Shown here: positions 45,454 to 54,068 of the stretch, piece after piece
Numbering within the stretch: the first letter of the stretch is position 1
Layout of the letters: each line of letters starts with the position of its first letter
Source of the DNA: Oleispira sp036960605
Lineage (GTDB): Bacteria; Pseudomonadota; Gammaproteobacteria; Pseudomonadales; Oceanobacteraceae
Direction: 5' to 3'
Length of the DNA stretch: 64,000 bases
Assembly (NCBI GenBank): GCA_036960605.1
Contig: JBALXI010000011.1
Coordinates: forward strand, 49,805-113,804
Notes under the pieces: model-generated
The model's database searches: none
What the model saw: the letters and a program-made list of their open reading frames with translations, nothing else
Told to the model about the DNA's origin: nothing
Program-made: the position numbers and the translations under genes

Positions 45454-46581
45454 ATGGCCGGTTTATTACCCGATATCGATCCACAAGGGTTATTAGAATA
45501 TTCAGTTGTCTTTACCGACCGCTCTCTTAACCACATGTCACAAGCCTTCCAAGGCGTAATGAATGACATTTCTAGCAACCTAAAAGATGTGTATAACGCT
45601 GACGCAACGATTGTTGTTCCAGGCGGCGGCACTTACGGAATGGAAGCGGTTGCTCGCCAGTTCGCGCAAGATAAAAAATGCTTAGTGATTCGTAATGGTT
45701 GGTTCAGCTTCCGTTGGACCCAGATCTTCGAGATGGGCAACATTCCGTCTGAAAGCATCGTTATGAAAGCGCGCAAAATAGAAGAAGGCCCGCAAGCCCC
45801 TTTCGCACCTGCGCCAATCGACGAAGTAGTCGCGACTATTTTGAGCGAAAAGCCACAGATGGTTTTCGCCCCTCACGTAGAAACGGCTTCTGGCATGATC
45901 TTGCCTGATGACTATTTAAAAGCGGTTGCCGAAGCGGTTCATGCTGTTGGCGGCTTGTTCGTATTGGATTGCGTCGCATCCGGTACGCTCTGGGTTGATA
46001 TGAAAGATATCGGCATCGATATCCTAATCAGCGCACCGCAAAAAGGCTGGAGTGCTTCTCCTTGTGCGGCATTGGTTATGTTGAATGATAACGCTTTGGC
46101 TGAAATGGATAAAACCACCAGCTCTAGCTTTGCCTGCAACCTAAAGCAATGGCACATCATCATGCAAGCCTACGTAAACGGCGGCCATGCATACCACGCG
46201 ACACTGCCAACCGATGCGCTAACTAAGTTCCGCGATGCGATGCTAGAAACCAAAGAATACGGTTTCGAGAAAGTACGCAACGAGCAAATCGAATTGGGTC
46301 AAAAGGTCCGCGCTTTATTAGAAAGCAAAGGCATTAAGAGTGTTGCAGCTGAAGGCTTCAAAGCCCCAGGCGTAGTGGTTAATTACACCGCTGATTCTGA
46401 TATGCAAAACGGTAAGAAGTTTGCTGCCCAAGGCATGCAAGCAGCCGCTGGCGTTCCATTGCAGTGTGACGAAGGTCCAGACTACAAGACCTTCCGCTTA
46501 GGCTTGTTCGGCTTAGATAAGCTGCACAACATTGATCGTACAGTCGCAAACCTTGAATCAGTTTTAGATCAAATTCTATAA
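45454..46581 (+). CDS. Class V aminotransferase (serine/alanine-glyoxylate type)
   Basis: A 375-residue PLP enzyme. The PLP lysine is in SAPQKGWSASPCAA (~residue 195) and the cofactor Asp in LFVLDCVASG. The PGGGTYGMEAVARQ segment binds the phosphate. It resembles alanine--glyoxylate or serine--pyruvate aminotransferases. ATG follows AGGAGAACATC, a strong ribosome site. It is monocistronic. Confidence 0.87.
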   Translation: MAGLLPDIDPQGLLEYSVVFTDRSLNHMSQAFQGVMNDISSNLKDVYNADATIVVPGGGTYGMEAVARQFAQDKKCLVIRNGWFSFRWTQIFEMGNIPSESIVMKARKIEEGPQAPFAPAPIDEVVATILSEKPQMVFAPHVETASGMILPDDYLKAVAEAVHAVGGLFVLDCVASGTLWVDMKDIGIDILISAPQKGWSASPCAALVMLNDNALAEMDKTTSSSFACNLKQWHIIMQAYVNGGHAYHATLPTDALTKFRDAMLETKEYGFEKVRNEQIELGQKVRALLESKGIKSVAAEGFKAPGVVVNYTADSDMQNGKKFAAQGMQAAAGVPLQCDEGPDYKTFRLGLFGLDKLHNIDRTVANLESVLDQIL

Positions 46582-46614
46582 ATTTAGTCTGACTGACCGG
46601 TTTTGCTTTATATC

Positions 46615-46723
46615 GATATTGGGTACGTCATTCTTCGGCACGCCGTGAATACTTCCCTGTAGGCTCGGCCTCCCCATCCATGGGGAGGGACGGCCTTAAA
46701 TGACGCACCCAATACCGATACGC
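46615..46723. repeat. Palindromic intergenic repeat C (ATTGGGT-bounded)
   Basis: Inverted ends ATATTGGGTACGTCATT and AATGACGCACCCAATAC bracket GCCGTGAATACTTCCCTGTAG plus a CTCCCCATCCATGGGGAG hairpin. The ends match repeat B and the core matches repeats A and B. Confidence 0.65.
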
Positions 46724-46758
46724 AAAACCTACTCTTATCCTGATTCTCAATATCCTGA

Positions 46759-46791
46759 AATTCTAATGTTTATACAATTCTAATGTTTATA
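46759..46791 (+). repeat. Tandem duplication of a translation start
   Basis: AATTCTAATGTTTATA occurs twice with a 17-bp period. The second copy holds the ATG (46783) of the Bmt5-like gene. The first creates a five-codon frame, MFIQF, whose TAA overlaps that ATG as TAATG. Confidence 0.7.
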
Positions 46792-47628
46792 AAACCCAAC
46801 TGGCGCATTCTAACAATCGGCGACGGCGATCTTTCCTTTTCAGCTTCTCTTTGGCAAGCCTTCAGCCCCAAGCAACTCACCGCTACGGTATTCGATAGCC
46901 AGCAGACCCTAGAAGATAAATATCAGCAGCATGCAATTGAGCAATTAAAAACAGCCCCAAACCAACAAGTTCTATTCGGCTTTGATGTCACCCAACCCGA
47001 TTCATGGCCAGACACATGGAAAGCACTCAATAATAAACAGTTCGACCTAGTCATCTTTCAATTCCCCCTCGTACCTGCTTTTGAAGATACCCAGTATTTT
47101 CACAATAAAGGCGATACCAGTATTAATACCATCAACCGTTTATTACTGCGCCAATACTTGATTCACTGCGCACACTATTTTCTCGATCCAAAGGGTAAGC
47201 AACTGTGCTATATCACCTCAAAAGACGTGAAACCCTACAATGAGTGGAATATCGAAAACAGCCTCAATCAGGATCTTAATCACATCCATTATCTCGGTTC
47301 AATACCGTTTGAGATAACAAATTTTCCAGGCTATAAAATTAGAAATGTTGATCGCGACAAGCACGTAAAGAACACACAGGGAATCACCTATGTTTGGAGC
47401 TCTAAAGCCCAGCGAGTAGAAAGTTCGAAAAATGATACCGAGGGGCACGATAAGGCGCTACTAGAAGTATTAGAGGCAAAGAGCCATCAGAGTGAGGATT
47501 GCTGCGGAATATGCAAGGCTGGGCCATTCGTATCGGCCAGCGATAAAACATTGCACGAGCAAACGAAGAAACATCGACTCATGCAACAATATGAACAGCA
47601 GTACGCAAGGGCACTGCTTAATAGCTAG
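46783..47628 (+). CDS. Bmt5-like rRNA methyltransferase domain with C-terminal zinc finger
   Basis: A 281-residue protein. Residues ~8-215 match the DUF2431/Bmt5 type of class I methyltransferase, with the signature TIGDGDLSFS at residues 11-20 and VIFQFPLV for the later acidic/hydrophobic motif. Bmt5 methylates 25S rRNA uridine in yeast. The C-terminus has Cys241-x2-Cys244 and His258-x5-His264, a U1-like C2H2 zinc finger. The domain is best known in eukaryotes. It is flanked by repeat C, which hints at an accessory location. Confidence 0.75.
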   Translation: MFIKPNWRILTIGDGDLSFSASLWQAFSPKQLTATVFDSQQTLEDKYQQHAIEQLKTAPNQQVLFGFDVTQPDSWPDTWKALNNKQFDLVIFQFPLVPAFEDTQYFHNKGDTSINTINRLLLRQYLIHCAHYFLDPKGKQLCYITSKDVKPYNEWNIENSLNQDLNHIHYLGSIPFEITNFPGYKIRNVDRDKHVKNTQGITYVWSSKAQRVESSKNDTEGHDKALLEVLEAKSHQSEDCCGICKAGPFVSASDKTLHEQTKKHRLMQQYEQQYARALLNS

Positions 47629-47655
47629 CGATAGCGCAAGCTATTCAACGGGTCA

Positions 47656-47871
47656 TTAACCTTCTAACTGAATCTGATACGTTTCGCCTTCAAACTCAAT
47701 CACATCACCCGCAACAATTTGCTTGCGCTTTTGCGTTTCAAACTCACCGTTCAGCTGAACCTGACCGTCTGCAACAGCCGCTTTCGCTTCAGCGCCGCTA
47801 GCACGAAGACCTTCAAACTTAAGGATTTTATACAGTTCAACAGGTTCTTTATTGATAAATACTTGTTTCAT
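47656..47871 (-). CDS. S4-domain RNA-binding protein (YbcJ-like)
   Basis: A 71-residue protein consisting of a single S4 RNA-binding domain. It has LYKILKFEGLRASGAEAK and the VQLNGEFETQKRKQI loop, ending with GDVIEFEGETYQI. The size matches YbcJ. The function is unknown beyond RNA binding. Confidence 0.88.
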   Translation of the reverse strand: MKQVFINKEPVELYKILKFEGLRASGAEAKAAVADGQVQLNGEFETQKRKQIVAGDVIEFEGETYQIQLEG

Positions 47872-48104
47872 CAGGGTCTACTTCATAGGGTAAATAATTA
47901 AGGCGCTAAAATAACATGAATCCCTAAAAATACCATTAAATACAAACCACCCATTCATCCACTAAAAAAGCAATCATAGACCAAGTTGGCCATATTCGAG
48001 CCTTTCAGAGCCAAATGATTGCAACAGAACAAACATAGAATGTAATATTCTGGTTCTATAGTACTAATAAAAATAAAACCAATCCGTACTCCAGAGGAAA
48101 CATA

Positions 48105-48905
48105 ATGAAAAAACTAATCATTGGCTTAGTCGCCCTATCTTGCCAGCAAGTCATGGCCGCTAGTAGCCCAAGCGCTGTCGCCGAGCTCGCCGCACTCGAT
48201 GTTGCATTACCAGCATTAATCGATATCAGTACCACCCACCCTGTTTTCGACTTTGACGGTGACGGTTGCTTACCCAGCGCAGGGATTGGCCGTGAAGGCC
48301 AGCAGAACCAAGGTTTAGATACCGGTGGTGGCTTAACAGAAAATTGCCGTAAATCAGACTTTCTAAAAACATCCAATACATTACACCGCTACGTATGCAC
48401 AACCGTCAGTACCGACGAATTCTGCTCACATTACTACGCGCTGTATTTTTTGAAAGATCAGACGGTTGATGGCCTAGGTGGCGGACATAAAAACGACTGG
48501 GAAAATGCAGCCGTTTGGACAAAAAATGGCAATATGACGCACGGCAGTTTCAGCGCACATGGCAACCTATATACCAAACCAACCAACGAACTAGCTCTAG
48601 AGCAAGGTCACTTAAAAATTGTCTATCACAAAGATGGCGGCCTAACCCACGCGCTACGCTTTGCTAAGTCGAATGAATACGCAGAAAACCCTTATGGTGC
48701 ATTCGTAGTGCCGCCGATTACAAGCTGGTACACACTGACGGGTGATAACGTCAGCAACCAACTGATGCGTGAAAAGCTAAACACCTATAACTACGGCTCC
48801 GCATCAATTGCAATGAAAGACAGCAACTTCCTAAGTACCGTAAACAGCGATCGTCCTTCAGGCTACCCCCAATTTACCCAGCAAGACGTCGATAGCTCGC
48901 TATAA
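48105..48905 (+). CDS. NPP1/NLP family necrosis-inducing-like secreted protein
   Basis: A 266-residue exported protein with signal peptide MKKLIIGLVALSCQQVMA. It follows the NLP pattern: FDFDGDGCLPSAGI, a central YYALYFLKDQ, then GGHKNDWENAAVW, KIVYHKDGGLTHALRFA and a late YGSASI. The conserved metal-binding heptapeptide GHRHDWE appears as GHKNDWE (residues 127-133), keeping the D-W-E part. Cysteines are paired. NLPs lyse plant or other cell membranes by binding sphingolipids. Activity here is uncertain because two motif residues differ. A 15-bp tandem repeat begins 11 bp after the stop. Confidence 0.85.
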   Translation: MKKLIIGLVALSCQQVMAASSPSAVAELAALDVALPALIDISTTHPVFDFDGDGCLPSAGIGREGQQNQGLDTGGGLTENCRKSDFLKTSNTLHRYVCTTVSTDEFCSHYYALYFLKDQTVDGLGGGHKNDWENAAVWTKNGNMTHGSFSAHGNLYTKPTNELALEQGHLKIVYHKDGGLTHALRFAKSNEYAENPYGAFVVPPITSWYTLTGDNVSNQLMREKLNTYNYGSASIAMKDSNFLSTVNSDRPSGYPQFTQQDVDSSL

Positions 48906-48915
48906 ACAGAGGCTA

Positions 48916-48960
48916 GAAATAGATAGGTTAGGAATAGATAGGTTAGAAATAGATAGATTC
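48916..48960. repeat. 15-bp tandem repeat, three copies
   Basis: GAAATAGATAGGTTA occurs at 48916 and with one change at 48931; a third, partly diverged copy starts at 48946. It lies directly downstream of the NLP-like gene and shares the GAAATA word with the hexamer array at 52949. Confidence 0.85.
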
Positions 48961-49109
48961 GATTGAGATAGTGTAATTCCCCCATAATTAACGTCAGTTA
49001 AAGCAGAGGTTTTGATTGGATCAGTAGAAGCTGGGGGAATTTCATTTCAGCTGGGCGGTAAAGGCTGTACAACCCTCTACTTAACTATTAATTATTAACT
49101 ATTAATAGA

Positions 49110-49142
49110 AATAACCGCTAACGGAGTTAGCGGTTATTTATT
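49110..49142. terminator. Bidirectional terminator
   Basis: AATAACCGCTAAC pairs perfectly with GTTAGCGGTTATT around GGA. It is placed between the NLP-like gene and the convergent DUF3297 gene. Confidence 0.8.
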
Positions 49143-49150
49143 GAAGCATC

Positions 49151-49399
49151 TTATTTATAAAAGGCTTCAACCGTTCCTTTAAGTTTCATCATAAGAGGCT
49201 GACCACGACGATCTAACGCCTTAGGCGAAGGGACTTTTACCCAACCTTCACTGATGCAATATTCTTCAATATCAAAACGCTCTTTACCGTTAAGACGAAT
49301 ACCAACATTGTTCTCGAAAATTTCTTCCACATGGTGTGGGCTACGAGGATTACCTGAAAGGCGATCTGGTAAAGCGGGTAGCGAATTAGTGTCGTTCAT
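49151..49399 (-). CDS. DUF3297 family small protein
   Basis: An 82-residue protein matching DUF3297: PALPDRLSGNPRSPHHV near the start, VGIRLNGKERFDIEEYCISEGW in the middle (split here by family wording only) and a C-terminal KLKGTVEAFYK. It is widespread in proteobacteria; the function is unknown. Confidence 0.85.
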   Translation of the reverse strand: MNDTNSLPALPDRLSGNPRSPHHVEEIFENNVGIRLNGKERFDIEEYCISEGWVKVPSPKALDRRGQPLMMKLKGTVEAFYK

Positions 49400-49560
49400 G
49401 TTTGGCCTGACATATATAAAAAAAGTGCCCTATTGTAGACAATATAAGCCTAACGCTCAAGAACAGCAGTCGAGTTGGGAGGTGTTATATTAGTACCGTA
49501 TATTGATACAGCATATTAACACCGCCCTATTACTAGGCGCTAAAGCTACAAATAGGAACG

Positions 49561-52149
49561 TTATTTACCATTACCCTTCCCCTTTTTATTTTTGTACCAA
49601 TCCTTTTTATTTTTACCGCGGCTTGATGCCCAACCTAATATTTCAGGGTAATCCTCAGATAAATCGACCTTCTCTTTTGGGTGCTCCCATAATTGCGGAA
49701 TGATCATCGCCCAAGGTAAGTTATCTGCCGTTTGGTAATATTTGTCCGTGCCTTTATCGGTATCATCAAGACCGGTAGCAAATTTCCTTTTAGAAGCATA
49801 TTTCGTAGGTCGATATCCAGGAAAGTGCACCTCAATAACTTCGCCATTATCGAGTTTCCGTGAAATAAACGTATTGTAAGGCGCTGAGCCCATTGTATTT
49901 TCATCCACCGGATTTTTAAAATTAATAGTCAGGGTAAGCATCGCGCCAGTGACTTTAGGGCTATTAGACTCCGTATTAGCAAATTCAAAACCATCAGGCG
50001 TGGGCAACTCCGTTTCTATATCATCGATAATAACAAACAGTGTCTGATTACCATCTTCAATTGGAGTTGAGGGCACAGCATGCGAATGTTTCCCTAGGGT
50101 TGCAGACGCAATATTCGAAATGGGGGTATTGATACTGACCTGAAGTGAATTTTTATACGATGCGCCCCTCGCAGCCGGTTGTAATTTAAGGATCAATTTA
50201 CTTATTTGGCCATCTACTTTTGTCTCTGTGGCATTATAATTAATCACCACATCATTAAAATCATAATCACCTTTATCAGGCCAAAAATCTTCAAATGCCA
50301 TGGTGCCCATCTGTTCATCGGCAGGTGAAAATGCGGTGCTCGCGACTAAAGGCTCAGGTACATCAGCGACTTCCAGCGGCGCGGTATCATACTGATTAAC
50401 TTCAAGGCCATCGCTAAAAGTATCATTATCACTGTCGGCATCAAGTGGATCGGTCAGGTGTAGATTAAGCTCTTCATTATCGGTGAGACCATCGCCATCG
50501 GTATCGGCCAATGACGGACTGGTGGCTAACTCATTAACTTCAACGGCATCCGTTAATCCATCGCCATCGGAATCAACCAATGTAGGATCTGATTGAAGGA
50601 TATTCACCTCTATTTCATCGGTAAAACCATCACCATCAGTATCTGATAACGTCGGGTCTGAATTATAAAATATAACTTCCTCTAAATCCGTTAAGGTATC
50701 TTGGTCGGTATCACTTAGCAGTGGATCGGATTGGTAAATGGTCACTTCTTCAAAATCAGTTAAGCCGTCATTATCACTATCTGCATTTGTCGGTGATGTA
50801 TTTAATATATCCGTTTCGTCACTATTAACTAAGCCATCACCATCAAGATCATTAGGGTTTACAATCGCTTCCTCGGTCGGGTTATCCAACCCCGCTAAGG
50901 TATTTGCCAACGTTACTGCAGCAGGGTCCACAGGCGTTTGTTCATTCAAGGCGTAAACATAAACCTCTCCAGATACACTTTGTTTAATTCTTTTACTATA
51001 GGCGCCCACGGTGACATAACTTTCAGAAATACCCACCGCATGGCCAAAGTTATCCCGTGATGAACCATCGGCAGCAACCAATGACAATTGTTCTACCCAC
51101 ACATCATCAACCCGTTTAAACAAAACAGCTTTGCCAGTAGATGAATCAGTATTTTCAGCACCCACAATAATATGATCACCCACTATCGCCACCGAGTTTC
51201 CCAATTGCTCACCAGCAACCCCATCTGTAACGGTCAACTTAGCTTGGTTAGTCCATACACTGTCTCTGCGTTTATAGACATACACAGCACCTTTTGCAGC
51301 AGCCTTATTACCATGAGGCTCATTTTCTAACGGCGCCCCCACAACCGCGTAATCTTTAGAAATAGCGACGGAAGATGCGTACTTAGCACTGCGCGTCACT
51401 AAACCGCCTTTAAGAGTTGCTTGCTTAGTCCAGCTATCATCGTATTTATAAATATAAGCAGAGCCTTCTTTGGTTTTACCAAACTCGCCATCTCCAATAA
51501 TCAAATAGCCTTCCGATAGACTAACGGCTGCACCAAACTTTTTGCTCCTGACCTCAGAATCAGGAGTAATGGTGTAATTTAATATCCAATTAGAATCGCT
51601 GCGTTTATAAATATAAACAGCGCCATCATCATTCGCCCCTCCGGGTGAACCCACGGCGGCAAGATCCCCTGATATGCTAACGGCTTGACCGAAAAAATTA
51701 TTAATCACCTCTCCTGGTTTGGTTAATTCATTTTGCTGAGTCCAAACTTCATTTTCATAATTGAAAATATAAACAGCACCTGTCTGTCCACCTTGATGGC
51801 GCGCAGCGATAATCACGCTTTGATCTGATGCAGCAACAGCGCTACCAAATTGTTTAATGGTTGCTTGAATATCCGAGACTGGGGCAAGGCAAGGCGTCAT
51901 AGTCCAACTAGATTGGTTACGAAAAAAGAGACAGGCTTCTCCGTGATCACTGGTCTTACCCGGCGTGCCCACAAGGGTAAAAGATTCAGTAATCGCCACC
52001 GCAGTACCAAAATTTGAAAAAGCTTTGTTCGACCCTTCAGCAAGCTGATTTTGCAATACCGGAGCAGCATTGATAGCAACAGACCCAATACTTGTCACTA
52101 GCAATAAAATGAATAACCGTACGTCTGAATATTTTTTTAAATTAGTCAT
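49561..52149 (-). CDS. Large surface protein: FG-GAP repeats, TSP3 calcium repeats, LruC domain
   Basis: An 862-residue exported protein. The signal peptide ends near residue 28. Residues ~35-410 contain about seven FG-GAP/beta-propeller repeats, each with a form of FG.AV.IS....VG. Residues ~435-600 hold tandem thrombospondin type 3 repeats (DTDGDGLTD and variants), which bind calcium. Residues ~615-830 match the LruC domain, with AFEDFWPDKGDYDFNDVVI. A basic GKNKKDWYKNKKGKGNGK tail ends it. A partner lipoprotein lies 5 bp upstream. A calcium-stabilised adhesion or surface role is likely. Confidence 0.85.
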   Translation of the reverse strand: MTNLKKYSDVRLFILLLVTSIGSVAINAAPVLQNQLAEGSNKAFSNFGTAVAITESFTLVGTPGKTSDHGEACLFFRNQSSWTMTPCLAPVSDIQATIKQFGSAVAASDQSVIIAARHQGGQTGAVYIFNYENEVWTQQNELTKPGEVINNFFGQAVSISGDLAAVGSPGGANDDGAVYIYKRSDSNWILNYTITPDSEVRSKKFGAAVSLSEGYLIIGDGEFGKTKEGSAYIYKYDDSWTKQATLKGGLVTRSAKYASSVAISKDYAVVGAPLENEPHGNKAAAKGAVYVYKRRDSVWTNQAKLTVTDGVAGEQLGNSVAIVGDHIIVGAENTDSSTGKAVLFKRVDDVWVEQLSLVAADGSSRDNFGHAVGISESYVTVGAYSKRIKQSVSGEVYVYALNEQTPVDPAAVTLANTLAGLDNPTEEAIVNPNDLDGDGLVNSDETDILNTSPTNADSDNDGLTDFEEVTIYQSDPLLSDTDQDTLTDLEEVIFYNSDPTLSDTDGDGFTDEIEVNILQSDPTLVDSDGDGLTDAVEVNELATSPSLADTDGDGLTDNEELNLHLTDPLDADSDNDTFSDGLEVNQYDTAPLEVADVPEPLVASTAFSPADEQMGTMAFEDFWPDKGDYDFNDVVINYNATETKVDGQISKLILKLQPAARGASYKNSLQVSINTPISNIASATLGKHSHAVPSTPIEDGNQTLFVIIDDIETELPTPDGFEFANTESNSPKVTGAMLTLTINFKNPVDENTMGSAPYNTFISRKLDNGEVIEVHFPGYRPTKYASKRKFATGLDDTDKGTDKYYQTADNLPWAMIIPQLWEHPKEKVDLSEDYPEILGWASSRGKNKKDWYKNKKGKGNGK

Positions 52150-52154
52150 AGCGT

Positions 52155-52640
52155 TTACTCAACTAGATAGTGAATACGATTAGAGTGTTCGATCGGCAAC
52201 TCAAGCTCAGCATAACGATCGCCATTAATAACAACGACCAGAGATTCGGTATAACTAGGGACAGGTAACGCCGTAGAGAATTTAAGCGTATTAGTAAGCT
52301 CTGCTTTTTCCAGCAGATTAATCGGCGTATTAGTATCCGGATCGATTGCTGTAAAAATTGAAATCTCGGTAAAAGCTTGTTTCTGGCTAAAAGAAATACC
52401 AACGTTCACTATTCTTTGCATCGCAAACGTAAAGCCATCTTCAATGACCAGTTCGTCAAACGTACTCGCAACCTTAGGCAGTGAATCTAGTTCACTATCT
52501 AGAATGGGCTCGACGTCTGGGATAGGTTCATTAGACGGTGCTGATAAATTCGGCTCTTCTTCTGGCTTAGCACACCCTAGCAAAACCATCATCAACAAAA
52601 CAGCACTACCCTGCATTATCAATCGACTTAAATTACCCAT
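52155..52640 (-). CDS. Small lipoprotein, partner of the LruC protein
   Basis: A 161-residue protein with a lipoprotein signal ending in the lipobox LLGCA, then a proline/glutamate-rich linker and a beta-rich domain. It is separated from the LruC gene by 5 bp and clearly co-transcribed. LruC proteins commonly follow a short lipoprotein of this kind. No known domain is recognised by eye. Confidence 0.78.
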   Translation of the reverse strand: MGNLSRLIMQGSAVLLMMVLLGCAKPEEEPNLSAPSNEPIPDVEPILDSELDSLPKVASTFDELVIEDGFTFAMQRIVNVGISFSQKQAFTEISIFTAIDPDTNTPINLLEKAELTNTLKFSTALPVPSYTESLVVVINGDRYAELELPIEHSNRIHYLVE

Positions 52641-53060
52641 TGATCTCTATCCTCTTGGCAATCTTCAATGACACTTCCAACCTACAAAGTAGCAATGATT
52701 ACGCCAACTGAAATAGTGCAATGAATGAGAGCTTAAGAAAAAAATCACGAAGATAGCAAGTATCTGTTTAATAAGGGGAATGTAAAAAAAAGATGAAAAA
52801 TACAGACTAGAAAATATAATTTGATAGAGAATCAATCAACGAAAAAGCAGGCTATTTTGAACGTATTCATTCGCAATTTGCAACGAACATCGTGAAGTAC
52901 ACATCGCAATATGCATAATGCGAATACACTTACTTCAAACCCTAGCTAGAAATAGAAATAGAAATAGAAATAGAAATAGAAATAGAAATAGAAATAGAAA
53001 AGATAGTAACGGGCGAACCAAGGCCGCCCGCTACTCAACGTACAAATAAAACTCGACTAA
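52641..53060. other. Intergenic region, AT-rich, with a microsatellite
   Basis: About 420 bp without a gene. It holds the upstream region of the lipoprotein/LruC pair on the right of 52640 and the hexamer array at 52949-52996. No RNA gene was recognised. Confidence 0.7.
52949..52996. repeat. GAAATA hexanucleotide microsatellite, eight copies
   Basis: Eight perfect tandem copies of GAAATA followed by an interrupted copy (GAAAAG). It lies ~65 bp past the stop of the minus-strand sphingomyelinase D-like gene. The unit is a multiple of three and is outside any reading frame here. Confidence 0.97.
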
Positions 53061-54068
53061 TTAATAGTGCTTATCGCAGTCATAAGCAGACGTTGACAGG
53101 TAGCTATTGCGAGGCAGGCTCACATTGCTAAAACGATCACCCTGAGTATTCGGGCCGTTATTAATCGACTGATTCGCCACAGCACAGGCATCGCTATTGC
53201 TGCCATTTTCACAGAACTTATCGTAATACAGGCCGTTCATAGCACCCACAATCACACCATTACCTTCTTGGCCGCACTGCCACTCAGCGCCCGCTAGGTA
53301 TTCCCAAGAACTGCGATCACCAAACAACAAACGCATCATGTCGTCTTCATACAAACCCATCCAGTTAAAGGTCCACATAAAGGTCGAATTGATATTCGAC
53401 AAGTGCTGGATATCACCACTGATAGAATTAAAGTCTTTCATATCGGCGATCAGGCCAAACGTACCGATAAACGGACCACCGACAGATAAACCACACTGAA
53501 TGCCCCACTCAGCACACTTAGCATTTGCCGCGTCAGAATCAGAATTATTATCGATATCGATAATCAATAGGTTCTCATCATGACCACCCAACTGAATTAG
53601 GTTTTGCTGAATAGCAGTAACGTAAGGCGTATTTAATTCTGTTGCAGGATAAACACCCCAGAATTTACGCATGCTGTTATCGCCTTCACCTACAGTAGTT
53701 TTTACTGTCTGTCTGATGTTAGCGTAATCAGCATCTGTTTTAGTGGTTGATTTAACATCAAACCATACCGCTTTAATTTGCGGGTTAAGCGCAGCGGCGT
53801 CTAAAATAGCAGATAAATTTTCAGCCACGCTATCGCCGTCGTGGTATGCACACCAAGTTTCAGCACAGGTTTTCTTAGCCGGAACGTCATCACGGTGGCT
53901 AACATCGATTTCAATAGCGTTAACACCTGCGTCATTACTAGCCGCATTCACAGCCTCTAGGCTGTTAACACGGTGGGCAAATACCCAAGCAGCATCCGAT
54001 GCGAAAGCACCCGTACTGGTGAACAAGCTGGCACATAAAAGTAAGCCAGTTATTATCAATTTATTCAT
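53061..54068 (-). CDS. Secreted sphingomyelinase D/GDPD-like phosphodiesterase
   Basis: A 335-residue exported protein with a signal peptide to about residue 23 (AFASDA). The TIM-barrel start AHRVNSLEAV provides His32, NAIEIDVS gives Glu53 and Asp55 and CAYHDGD gives His76. This H, ExD, H pattern is shared by glycerophosphodiester phosphodiesterases and by spider and bacterial sphingomyelinase D (phospholipase D toxins). The VNS spacing after the first His resembles the latter. Several cysteines suggest disulfides. It is monocistronic. Substrate and toxicity are unproven. Confidence 0.72.
   Translation of the reverse strand: MNKLIITGLLLCASLFTSTGAFASDAAWVFAHRVNSLEAVNAASNDAGVNAIEIDVSHRDDVPAKKTCAETWCAYHDGDSVAENLSAILDAAALNPQIKAVWFDVKSTTKTDADYANIRQTVKTTVGEGDNSMRKFWGVYPATELNTPYVTAIQQNLIQLGGHDENLLIIDIDNNSDSDAANAKCAEWGIQCGLSVGGPFIGTFGLIADMKDFNSISGDIQHLSNINSTFMWTFNWMGLYEDDMMRLLFGDRSSWEYLAGAEWQCGQEGNGVIVGAMNGLYYDKFCENGSNSDACAVANQSINNGPNTQGDRFSNVSLPRNSYLSTSAYDCDKHY

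Noticed and set aside
52949..52996. GAAATA array as a possible CRISPR
   Set aside because: Units are six bases with no spacers; it is a simple microsatellite.
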